Assembly (NCBI GenBank): GCA_027625915.1
Contig: JANTQA010000033.1
Coordinates: 992,001 to 1,056,000 of the forward strand
Origin: Anaeramoeba flamelloides
Lineage: Eukaryota; Metamonada; Anaeramoebidae
Length of the DNA: 64,000 nucleotides
Reading direction: 5' to 3'
Shown: positions 1 through 11,300 of the stretch, in pieces
Position numbering within the stretch: position 1 is the stretch's first letter
How the letters are laid out: every line of letters begins with the position of its first letter
Position numbers and translations under genes: made by a program
The notes under the pieces: generated by a model
What the model saw: only the letters and a program-made list of their open reading frames with translations
Told to the model about the DNA's origin: nothing
The model's database searches: none

Positions 1-591
1 ACTGTCAGAGAATATTTATCATCAGTTGTTTTTTTCTGTGTTTGGGTTTTTTTAGATGATAAGTGTGTTTTCCAAACTATTAGTTATAATCTCATCCTAG
101 TAAATATCCGAAAGTTGAAACTCATGAAAATTCATTGTCTCATCCAAAAAAAGATTTTACCACAAAATATACCTTTTTATTCTAGATCAAAGACTTATTA
201 AAACTGAGTGCTGTTAATAAAAATAAATAAAACATATTCTTGAATCCAAAGTTCTGTAACTTTGATCCTATTGTGAATAAACTCAATTAGAATTGATGAA
301 AAGATAATTGTAGTAATATGTTTTGTCATTCTTGAAATTTTCAATTTTATTTTTTCACACTTGTATTAAATAAAAAAAAAATTTAACAAAAAATACTTGT
401 TTAATTGATTTTTTAATCAAAGTGTCTCTTTTTTTATCATGGTGGTTCTATAATATTCGCAATGCATATTAATAGAAATCAACTAATCATAAAATAATTA
501 AAAATTTCCATAAATAAATAATAAGTTGTTAAAAAAGGTAAAGAACAGCTTTTTCTTGATAGTTGGTATTTTTTTATCTAAAAAGGTTGTT

Positions 592-751
592 GATGGGTGA
601 TAACACCGATTTCATAACATACATACTCACAAATAATGAAAGGGTAATAAAAAAAATTGAATTAAAATATATTTTTAAAAATAAACAGACCATTCATCAA
701 ATTGTGCGCCTTGTCATTTTTCGCCAGATTCAATATTTCCTGATTTTTTGA
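592..751 (+). CDS. Possible short exon or ORF, unknown function
   Basis: An ATG at 592 opens a 53-codon frame (MGDNTDFITY...) with mixed codons and few homopolymers, unlike most frames nearby. It includes a stretch rich in Ile, Lys and Arg. No family is recognised and no partner exon was found. It may be a gene fragment or chance. Confidence 0.15.
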
Positions 752-1209
752 TCTTGTTCAAAAATCTTTCAGAAAGTAAAATATGAGATATTTTTTTTTG
801 GATTCAAAAAGAAGTTTAAATAAACACCTAGATTTCCTTTAATTTAATTTTCCCACGGATACTTGGTCGTTCAATCATATCTTTTTTAGATGTTAATTAA
901 TGAAAATAATTCCAAACTTTCTTAGATAAAAATTATTTCTTTAAGGAATTATTGTCTAACTGGGAGAAGTCTAAAATCAAAGTGTGATGTTATTGGTGAT
1001 AACCCACATTAGTGTCACTTGTTTTAAATGTCTCTAAAAAATCGATTAGCCAAGTAGTAATATTTTTGATCCTCATCAATTAAAAATGATTCTTGTTTTA
1101 ATAAAAAAAAACAATTTTAGAATAAAATATCCATTTTCCTACAAATTAAAGGTTAAATTATCAATATTCAGACCCCAAAGTTTCATAATGTCCTACTTAA
1201 ATTTTTAGC

Positions 1210-1691
1210 GAAATGTAGATGAATAACTAAAAAATTCAATGCTTTTATTAAAATTAAATAATTAACCAAAGATTTTTTGACTGATTATTTCTCAAATCTG
1301 GGAAATAAATTGATCTTCAATTAACTTTATAAAAAGGAAACAAAGTTAATTGGTCTTTGGTTTTTTATGTTGATGATTATTGAGTTAATCTTTGAAAAAA
1401 AAAAAATGAAAAATAGTTACTTTTGGAAGTTCTAAAGAGGAATTATTAAATACTGGAAATACTATTATTTTGGGTTTCTATTTTTTAGATTTGGAAAAGT
1501 AAATTAAAAAAAAATTTCAAAAATGAAAATTTTTTAATGGTGATCATTTAGTAAAAAATGCTAAGAATTTATTGTCTAATAAGATTTATAATATATTTTT
1601 TAGAACTATTGGGGTCATGGTGTACTAATACGATTCACACCCAATTACAACATACTTGGATTATAGAGAAATCTATTGTGTCGCTAATCCC
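1210..1691 (+). repeat. Dispersed repeat B, copy 1 (TTAA-type right end)
   Basis: This block aligns with 40905-41533. Shared landmarks include TTGATGATTATTGAGT, AGTTCTAAAGA and CCAATTACAACATACTT. Both copies end in a 'GTGTCGCTAATCCC'-like terminus directly followed by TTAA (1692-1695 here). Read inward from that end the terminus is GGGATTAGCGACAC, similar to the other TTAA elements of the window. The left end was not found. There is no coding capacity. Confidence 0.55.
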
Positions 1692-1789
1692 TTAAGATTT
1701 ATTTCTTGAAATTTATTGTGAAATATTTCTGTTACTGATAAATTCAAATAAATCTCAAAAAATTTTTAGTACATTTTCCATTATTATAA

Positions 1790-1965
1790 ATCTTTTTACC
1801 TGTTTCTTATCAAACAATACAGGACAAAGAATATTTTGAAGAAAAACTAATTTTAGAGAGTTTCTTAACACTTGACTTCATAAAATGCTTTATTGAAAGT
1901 TTGAGCATAATAATTCCAAAAAGGAAAATAAAGTAAAAATTTCCAAACCTAAATTGCAATTTATT
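1790..1965 (+). repeat. Coding-like repeat Q, copy 1
   Basis: Near-identical to the reverse complement of about 61790-61965. Both copies keep the same open stretch (SYQTIQDKEYFEEKLILESF), with mostly silent or conservative differences between them. It looks like a duplicated fragment of an unrecognised coding sequence, probably carried by a repeat. No domain is recognised. Confidence 0.5.
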
Positions 1966-1970
1966 AGTCA

Positions 1971-2463
1971 TTACAAAATATAAAGATCAAAATTTTCATT
2001 CAACCATCAGAAAAAATCACTTTTCAAGAATGAAAATATATAACCAAAAGTTCCCAATTCTAAAAGGGGTATTAAGAATTTAATCTGAATTTAAGAATCA
2101 AAAAATTTGAAATGTTACTTGATCTTTAAAAATCTTTTATTAAAATAATATTAAAAAGTTGTTGAAAATTTTGTTTCATTTATTTTGCAACAAATAGTAA
2201 CTTATCCTTTTCAAGAGAAAACTTATTCACAAATTGGTAATTGTTACAAAACAAAGGAAACAAAATTTTCAATCAGCTTTTTACAATTATTTTAAAAAAA
2301 GATTTTTGGATCAAGTAACATTACAAATTTTTAATTCTTTTATTCAGTTTAAATTATTAATTTGCCTTTTAGAATTGTGGACTTTTGATGATTTATTTTA
2401 AATTTTGAAAAGTGATTTTTTGGGACTGTCGAATGAAAATTTTGATCTTTTTATTTTACAATT
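1971..2463. repeat. Foldback element C (~490 bp palindrome)
   Basis: The left arm from 1971 and the right arm up to 2463 are inverted copies of each other, for example GATCAAAATTTTCATTC near 1985 and its complement near 2440. The palindrome spans nearly the whole interval. A related half occurs at about 29885-30160. No ORF is present. The termini and target duplication were not resolved. Confidence 0.6.
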
Positions 2464-3654
2464 CACAGTTTCGAACGTGTTGAAAAGGCAAAAACAAACA
2501 ATTTAGAAGAAAAAAGAAAAAAAAAAGGTGTTTAAAAGGTTTTATAAGAAACAATTGGTAAAAAATCAAAAAACATAAAAAAACAAAGTTACTGTAAATT
2601 ATGAACACCCAAAATCAAAGCCATGATACTATTGGTTGATTTAATTTTAATTTGATAATTGGTTCAAAATTGTATTGTTTTGGAGTCTTGTTGTTTTTTC
2701 AGCTGTCTTTTTATTTTTCTTTTGATCTGATTTAGCTTTAAACCTTTGATATTTTTGACTTCTTTGCTTTGGCTTTTTTCTTTTCAAGTTACTCATACTT
2801 TCATGTTTCTGTGCCTCACAGTATTAGCAAGTAAAAAATTGATCTTTTTCCTTTGGAATTCTTCTTTACAATATAAAAGAAGATTTTGTGATAAAATGGG
2901 CAAAAATAAAAATTCACTCTCTTTTTTGAATTAATAAAAATAATCCAATATTTTAACGTTTTACTATTTTTTTTTTTGAACCGAAATATTAAAAAAAAAG
3001 AGAATCACCAAGTTGAAAAATAAACTTTTTACATTCAAAAATGAAAACTTATTTTGAATTAAGTTAACCAAATATAACAATCTACCCCAAGGAATTTTAA
3101 TTATAAAAATTTTGCAATATTTATTGTTAGAGTTTTAAAATGAAATCGATTTATTTCAATGAAAAATTTAAAGAAAAATCGTTCAGAAATTACAATGTAT
3201 TCACATAAAATGGTTTTTCTTCAAGTAAAATAAGAAAATACAGAAAAACAAAATTTTTTCTATTTTATTAATCGATTCCCTTAAGATAGATTTAATTATA
3301 AATTATCGTGACAAATTATATCTCTTTTATCAAAAAAATCAGCTAGCTAAATAGGCACATTGGGGAAATAAGATCACTTGCTGAACATCATTTTCAAGAG
3401 AATCAAAAATCAAAATAAAAATAAAAAAAAAAAATCGGGAAAATATTGGTTTATTTTTGATTATATTATTTTTTGAAAAAAATCTTTCTAATCAAATAAT
3501 AACTTAACTTCTCTTTCAATATTGAACATAAAAATGGAATTGCTTGTATTTTTTAGAATTACTTTCAATTCTCTTTATTTTTATTTAAAAAAAATCTTTA
3601 ACTAAATTAAAATCATTTTTTTTATTAACAAAAAATTTAAATAACTTTATTCAA
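2464..3654. other. Intergenic region upstream of H2A
   Basis: AT-rich DNA with homopolymers. No gene or clear repeat was seen. The last ~100 bases before the H2A ATG are T/A-rich without a distinctive promoter motif. Confidence 0.4.
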
Positions 3655-4041
3655 ATGTCCAAAAAAGCAAAGAAAGGTGAAAAGAAACCAAAAGCAAAAC
3701 CAGTTTCAAGATCATTCAAAGCTGGTCTTCAATTTCCAGTTGGTCGTATCCATAGACATTTAAGAGAAGGAAAATATGCAAATAGAGTTGGTGCTGGTGC
3801 TCCAGTTTACATGGCAGCTGTTCTTGAATACTTGACTGCAGAATTACTTGAATTGGCAGGAAACGCAGCTATTGATAACAAAAAACAAAGAATCCTCCCA
3901 AGACATGTACAATTAGCAATCAAATCTGATGACGAACTTGGTAAATTACTTGATGGTGTTACAATTCATGAAGGTGGTGTCATTCCATTTATCCATGAAG
4001 CTTTAAGGCCAAAAAAGAAAGAAGGATCTGAAAAAAACTAA
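3655..4041 (+). CDS. Histone H2A
   Basis: Intronless 128-residue histone of the nucleosome core. The N-terminal tail is Lys-rich ([16 protein letters not shown]). The fold follows with [14 protein letters not shown], the L1 loop [17 protein letters not shown], helix 2 [16 protein letters not shown], and [18 protein letters not shown] carrying acidic-patch residues (AELLELA, DDE). The L1 loop and 'GAGAPVY' match canonical H2A. GRIHRHL and the C-terminal [11 protein letters not shown] resemble H2A.Z. There is no C-terminal SQE motif, so it is not H2A.X-like. The ATG at 3655 is the only sensible start. The gene stands alone, with no divergent H2B partner in view. Identity as an H2A is very secure; subtype is less so, with canonical H2A most likely. 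Confidence 0.97.
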   Translation: MSKKAKKGEKKPKAKPVSRSFKAGLQFPVGRIHRHLREGKYANRVGAGAPVYMAAVLEYLTAELLELAGNAAIDNKKQRILPRHVQLAIKSDDELGKLLDGVTIHEGGVIPFIHEALRPKKKEGSEKN

Positions 4042-4090
4042 ATTAAATTTAAAGTAGATCATATTCATGATCTTCCCTTTAATTGCAACC

Positions 4091-4100
4091 AATAAATAAA
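4091..4100 (+). terminator. Poly(A) signal of H2A
   Basis: Two overlapping AATAAA hexamers lie about 50 nt after the H2A stop, a normal position for a polyadenylation signal. In DNA this AT-rich the hexamer is common, so only position supports it. Confidence 0.4.
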
Positions 4101-6650
4101 ATTAAACTCTTTTAAATCTTTTTATTGTTTTAGTTTATTTTGTTTTCTTGATATTTTTGAATTTTTTTCTTTTTGATTTTGATTTTGATATTGCTTTTGA
4201 CTGTGATATTTATGTAACTTCTTGATGTATATTGGAAAAAACTATTTTTCAACGATCTAAAAAAAGATCATCAATCAAATAGATAACTCTAACAAAAATG
4301 TCATCAATCATAATAATGATAAAAAGTTGAAATATAAAAATGATAAAAAACAATTTTTTAAGGGCCTAGTCATTTACAGTGGATTTGCTCCATACTCAAG
4401 TGACGAACTGCGATCTAAAAAGGGGACTGTGAAATAGTCCTTCTTTTGGTTGACAGAAATTCAAATAACTTTTAAAAAATTTCATTGGAACTCTTTGACA
4501 GAAAATTCAACAAATAAAAATAAGTTTAAGGATTATCCGAATTTTATAGTTAGCGAATACTATTTTTCCACCTAGTAACATATTTATAGACTTAAAAGAA
4601 AGTTGATCTAAGGGATCTAGCTAATATGAAAAATTTTGGTTTTTTTTGGAAAATTTTGAGTTTGGCAAATCCATTTTGAGGTTGAATTTAACATCTTTGT
4701 TATTTTCTCTTGACAAATCTTGATAGTATTCTTGAAAAAATAAAGAATTCCTTGCTTTCTTCTTTGGTGTATCTAAATTGACTATTTGATGCTGAATTTT
4801 TTTTTTTTTTGGGTTAATTTTTTTTGGTTGGGTATTTAAAAGCTAAGTGTATGATTTAGTTAATGGTGTTGTTATTTATTCCCCAAAATTTTTCTTTATC
4901 AATCACCTTTGAGTTGTGTTTGAATTAAAAAGTTGGTTGTTGACTTTTTTCTTTTTACTTATTTATTTTTTTAAATGCTCAAATCGAAATTATTCTCAAC
5001 AAATTTTGAAGAAAAAAATTTCATTCGGAAAATGTCACACCACTTTCTTTTCAAGTATGTTAGAGTGTAGCGAGAGAGTATAAATATACCGGAGAAGAAA
5101 GTGGATTGGTATTTTCCTAATATCAAAAAAAAATGCTTTTTAGTTTTGTCTTGTTTTGTAGGGGAATTCAATAAGTTTTTGGATCAATAAATGATTTTCA
5201 AGCAAAATCTAAAAAATCCTAAAAATCCCAAAATTTTGACTTTTCATCAATTAATTGTCTCTTAAAGATTTTTTTCTGTTTATAGTATTTTATTTCACCC
5301 CCCAAAGAACATAAAATTCAAATAGTCCTTAAAAGAGTTCTCAATTTTCAAAAAATCCAAATTTAAAAAAAAAAATTCATCTTTTCTCATTTTATCTTTC
5401 CAAATGGTTAAATTTCCATAATTTAAAACTAATTGTTTTCTTGAATTTCTAATCAATTTAATCCTAATTAATTTGATCTATGGTTAGATTTTGCAACCCT
5501 CTGGATTTGACCAGGTAAGGATTATGTAATATTCTTTACGATAAAAATAACTCATTTGAAAAATGAAAAAAAAGAAATAAAAATCACTGAGATCTCAAAA
5601 AGCGCCAATGAGTGACACTTCAAAACATACATAGTTGTTTTCAAAATTGGAATTCGCAACTATTCGAATTGGAATTGAATGCCACTCTTTGTCACTTTTT
5701 TCTAAAAATGTTCTAGTTTTTGGTGTTTGATTGTTGGAGATCGACCCTACACCATAGGTTGGTTTTTAATTGGTAATAGGTACTCAATAAAATTACTAAA
5801 TTGTTTTTTTCCATTCCAGAAAAAAAATTTCACTGTAATAACTCGGCCCTATAGTCTTTTTTTTTTCAATAAATTGTGTTATCAGATAATAAACATTATC
5901 AAAACAGTTTGTGATTATGTGTATCATACTCGTTGAAGAATTAATGCGGTGTTAAATTACTTTTTCAACATTATCAACAATAATAACAGACAAGCCTTGG
6001 ATTACTGTTAGTTATATCTACTTACCCGTAAAATCATAAAAATACACAGAGTTTAACTGTCCTACCAATTCAAACAAAAAATAAACCATGTCAATTATTT
6101 TCTGTACAATCGACACACGAATCATTTTATGTTAGGAATTAACATTTTTTTAGAAAAAGAAACAACACCAATCATCACAATTCCAAGGAAAATACTATAT
6201 TTTTAAAAATACAATCCTTTCCACAACAGTTTAGAACTATCTAAAGAAACCCTAGCTCGTGAGATAATCAAAAGTTCAAATTGTTTTTAATTTTGTTTTT
6301 TAAGATTTTGAATCTTTCTTTCTCCTTTTAATTTTTTATTTTTTAGATTCAAATTAGTTTTTTCAAGAGTGATGTATTTGAAAAAGGTTTGAAAAAAAAA
6401 AAAATAATCTGAAAAAAATAATTTCCTAAAAAATGTTCATAAAAGGTTATTTGTTACATTTTTTATGTAACCGCACAAATACCACTATTGGGTTTTAAAT
6501 AAAGTCGCCAATTTTACCAAACACTACACACTATATTTTCGAGTTTTGGAAATGATAAATTTGAAAAAGTAACTTATAAATTTCTTCATAAATTCTGAAA
6601 GGATTGAGAAGAAAAATATTTTTTTTTTTTTTTTTGAGAAAAACATTGAA
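4101..6650. other. Intergenic region, no gene recognised
   Basis: AT-rich. TTAA followed by GGGCCTAGTCATTT at 4358-4375 resembles the left end of the window's TTAA elements. A possible right end AGTCC-TTAA lies at 5324-5332 but pairs poorly. Otherwise only short chance ORFs were seen. Confidence 0.35.
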
Positions 6651-6654
6651 TTAA

Positions 6655-7794
6655 GGGATTGTATTTTTTAAAAATAATACAATATCTTCTAAAGACCTAC
6701 AAAAAAATTTTATCTTTTGTAATTTGTATTTCAACTTATGAAATGGATGGGCCAGCCCCATTTAAAATAATCACAAAATAAAAAATTTTCTTTCAAAATC
6801 AATAATTTCCAATGTAAAATGAAAAATATATTTCACCATTTTCAAAAATTAACTTAAGTTTTAATAAAAATAATAGGCCACTTTTTTTGGTTTTATATTA
6901 GAAACATATGGATTTTGGATTTCAAAAATTAGAATCGAATGAATAAATTGTTTAAATAATTACTATTACAATTCAAATCCCAGCCAATAAAATTCATTGA
7001 AGTATAGCGGATTTAATAAATGAATAGATAATAGTATTTCAATATTAGTTTATCAATGTAATTGAGAACTATTTAGTAAAAAAAAAACAATTCTTTTAGG
7101 TGCTTTAATGTAGTTGTTTTCTGGTTTTCAAAAAATAAAAAAAAAAAAAAAAATGAAAAAAGAATTGCAAAAAAATTGTTTGATCTTATTCACAAAAATC
7201 ATTCTTATGCAATCCAAATCATTTTTATCAGAAAAAAACCAAATTTGAATTTTGGAGATAAAACTACTTAATTCCCAAATATCTTCAAGAAAATTTTATT
7301 ATGAAAAATCGAATTTTATCTTATAACAAAAACAAAATTTCTTGGTAAAATTTTTAAATGACTAAACAACTTTAAAATTTTAATAAATATACATATCCTT
7401 CTTAAATCAACACAGTTGTTTCAATTGTTCAAATAAATTATTTTTTTTTTTTACCAAAAGAATTATCTCAAAAAAAGAAACAAATTTTTTTTTTAAATGT
7501 TCCTAGCAACAAAACATGTTATTGGATAATAATGATGTTACAGACAATAAAAAGGGTTATAAACACAAGAAAAAAAATCATTTTGTAAGAAATAAAATGA
7601 ATTTAATAGTTTTCTTTCTGAGAAAAAAATGGATAAAAAAATCAATCTAATCTTACTGAAAAAAATATTCTTTTTTGTGATTCTTTGTTGATCAGAATTT
7701 TTTAACACTTTGAATTTTCAAAAATTTCTTAGTTGAGAATAATTAAAATAACACATTTTTTAATTTTAACTTATTATCAGAGAGTACTCACCCC
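6655..7794 (+). mobile_element. TTAA element family A, copy A1 (1.14 kb)
   Basis: Flanked by TTAA at 6651-6654 and 7795-7798. The termini read inward are GGGATTGTATTTTTT and GGGGTGAGTACTCTC. It aligns along its whole length with A3 (same strand) and A2 (opposite strand). Landmarks are 'CAACTTATGAAATGGATG' near 6735, TCTTCAAGAAAATTTTAT near 7280 and 'TTGTTGATCAGAA' near 7685. No long ORF is present, so it is non-autonomous. The divergence among copies suggests an old family. Confidence 0.75.
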
Positions 7795-8318
7795 TTAATT
7801 CAATTTTGTTTTTCAAACAAGAAAAAGAGAAAATATACAACAAGTACATAACTTTCCCCTAATCAAAATTACAAAATTACAAAATATAAAAAAGGGTTAG
7901 AAATAATTTTAGAATCCTGTATGTTATTTTTTTTTGAAAATAATCAACAAATGGAAACTATTTTTTAAAAAGTAAATTGGGTTTTTGAATCATTAGAATT
8001 TTACTTATTGATCAAAACGAATTTTCTGAATAACCACACGTACTTGGTTTGAAATTTTTTAGTCACACAAATTGATTCAAAAAGTAACTGTTTTAATTTT
8101 TCTAAAAACAAACTGTTTAAGAATATTACTAGAAAAATTGAGGAAGGCTAATTATTTTGACCAACTTTTAAACCCCATTAATCCCCCCCTCTCCTCGAAG
8201 CCATTATACTAACTCACATAATTCAAAATATAGTCACAATAATTAGAGTTCGATCAAATGAATATTTAGTGATTTATTTTTTTTACTTTTTGCTTTATTG
8301 TTCACACAAGCTCTTTTA

Positions 8319-11300
8319 ATGGGAAACGAGAATACTAAAAAAAAAATCACAACTGGTTATCAAGTTTTAACAATTGCAGAGAATTCACCAGGTTCAAAAG
8401 TTGGGCTGGTACCATTTTTAGATTTCATTGTTGCTGCCAATGGGACACAACTTTATCAAGACGATGACACCTTTACAAAAATCATCAGTGAAAATGATGG
8501 ATCAACTATAGAATTGTCTGTTTATAATATTGGATCACTTGGTCTTCGTGATATAAAAATCACACCTAACTCAAATTGGGGCGGGTCTGGTAGTATAGGT
8601 ATTAACCAAAATTTAACAAGAAACAACAAAACATTCTTATTTTTTTTGGTTTTCTTCTTCAAAAAGAAACAAAAAAATCTTAAAAAAATACAATTTATTT
8701 TATTCTCTTCTATTTTAAAATTTTGGCTTGTGACTTTCTCAATATTTAGGCATCACAATTAGGTATGGGAATTTTGATGTGATAAGAGAAAATGTGTTTG
8801 AAGTGCTTGAAGTCTCCGAAAATTCACCATCACAACTTGCAGGAATTCAAGTTGGAGATTTTATTGTTGGCATTCCCAATTTAAATTTTGGGAATGAAAC
8901 TGCCTTTTTTAATTATATTCGATCAAAGATCGACCAAGAAACACAAATGTACATTTTCACAAAAGAAAATAAAATGAAAGAAGTTACAATTACTCCTAAT
9001 CTTTCTTGGGGAGGCGAAGGATGGTTTGTAATTATTCAACTTTTTGTTTTTTTTTTTTTATTAATTATTTGATGTCTTTGCTTTTGTGCTTTTTTTCAAA
9101 AAGACTTTTCGATTCTTTGGGTTTACCAAAAAATTTTTAATGAACAACCTTTGATTAACTTTTGTTCTGTTCCGTAACGCTCAAGAACATAAGGGCTGGG
9201 TTTAGTCTATTTCGTTAACTTTTTACAAGTCTAATTTTTGCACTTTTTATTGAAATGTATGTGTTTTCAAAAAAAATATCAATTTTGTCTTATTCAAAGA
9301 TCTGTGTAAAAACTGTAAAACAGTTACTAAACACCATAAACCAATGTTAAAAGGTGCATGAAAAACCCCTTTACCAACCCTTTTTGGAGACGACTATGCT
9401 GTTGTTTCAATTAATAATGGGTAAAGAAATTTTTACTTTCTCCCCAATTGTTCTTTTTTACTAAAACACAAGTTATTTCCAAAAAAGTGTGGCATATTTT
9501 TTTTACATTTCACAAAGAATCATCTTTGTAAGTGGATCTATTCGTAAATTGACAATATCAAATTAAGTGAAAATATTAATACTGATTGAATCAATACTAT
9601 GGTATTTATTTTAAAATATGTCTGTTGAAATATTTCTAAAAAATGAAAAAAATAATTGTTCACTTTTTTTGTAGAAAATGTGTACAACCAATTTCAATAA
9701 AAAAACTGGTAATATGGTAAGGCCACAGACGATTTTTTAAACAATAAAATACAGTTATAAGTTTTTCCTTCTATTGGAAATTTTGTCGAGATTTAGCAAG
9801 TTATGAAAATGGTTTTTTAGATCAAAAAAAGAAAAAAATCATCACTCATTTTCAGCACCTAAAAAATATCATATAAAATTGAGATCGGAAATTTCAATAA
9901 CTGTTGTTATTTGAATGAAGATGAAACAATTATACAAAATATGTTTCTTGATGCTTAATATTTTAATATTACAAACAAAGAAAAATATATTGGATAATTC
10001 CGAATGCCTAATCAAACAGCACGAGTTATTGTATGTATGGAATTATTATACTACAGTTGACAAAATAAATAAAATTTGAAAATTTATTTTTAGTATTTTT
10101 TTATTTTTAATCTTTATTAGCATGACAAATTTCAAATTTTGAAAGAATAGTTTTGAAATTCGTCAACTCAATTAAAAAAAAATGAAACTTTCAAGATTAA
10201 AATACATTTTCAAATTTATTTTTTTAATCTCCTCTCACCATCCAAAACAGCTGAGTTACATTAATAAAAACATCTTTAGAATTCCAATTTTGAAAAAAAA
10301 TTGATAACCAGTTATTAAAAATCAAGAGGAAACTCCCGTTTTCTTAAATTCCCTTTTATAACCCATTTTTGAAAATTAGAGTCTTTTTCAAGCAACTCAA
10401 ATGGTTATCAAAATCAACAAATTTTTTTTTTGAAAATTCCAATTTTATTCTAAATCATTAGAGTAGAGACTAGCAAAGATCTTTGATCAAGAAATAACCA
10501 AGATAATTATGACTGGAAAATTGATTATTTTGCAATTTTTTCTTGATTTAATTCACAAAAAGACAATAACTTTGATTTATTTAATGCCATACTAACAAAT
10601 AAATTGAATTATTATTTGGAATCAATAAATGATAAATAACAATTTTTTATCTTTAAATATTTTTATGAGGAATACATTTAATAAAAATATTTTAAAATAC
10701 ATTTGCCGCTGCTTTTTTTGGGAAATAGCTTTTTAAACACAAGATCAAGAAATAAATGATTTTTTTTTGATTTATTTATTTTTTCTTGATAACTTTTTTA
10801 ATAAATTTTCATTTCCATTTTTTAATTGGTATGTAAATATATTATACTAAGATATATTCCACCCATTCCTCATTTATTAAAACATTCATTTATTTGGTAA
10901 AAGAAATGTGTTTAATAATTTGGTTTTAAATAAACTAAGGAACCCAATATTGGTAAAATGTACTTACTTGCTTGAATTTTGGTTTGAATTTTTTCAAATC
11001 AAGAATGTGTTCTGATAGAACTTTGAAAATTAATTAAAGAGTGTATCAAGAAAATAGATTTGTTCAGGTTTCTATTTTGAACAAATCTCTTCTTTATTAC
11101 AACCAAACAAGAACAATCACCCCGTTTCAAAAAAAACCTGTATAAACCAGATGCAAAAATTATTTTAAATGAAAGTTCATTCTATCAGATAGATTTCATC
11201 ATTATCTTCTTAAATTGGAAGAGTTTTAAAAAAAAATTAGATAAATAATTTGGACCCATTACAATTTATTTTCACTTAATCCAAATATTTTCTTCAATTT

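Noticed and set aside
4362-5328. Possible further TTAA element O
   Set aside because: The left end GGGCCTAGTCATTT is good, but the right end GGACTATTTG pairs poorly and no second copy is visible.
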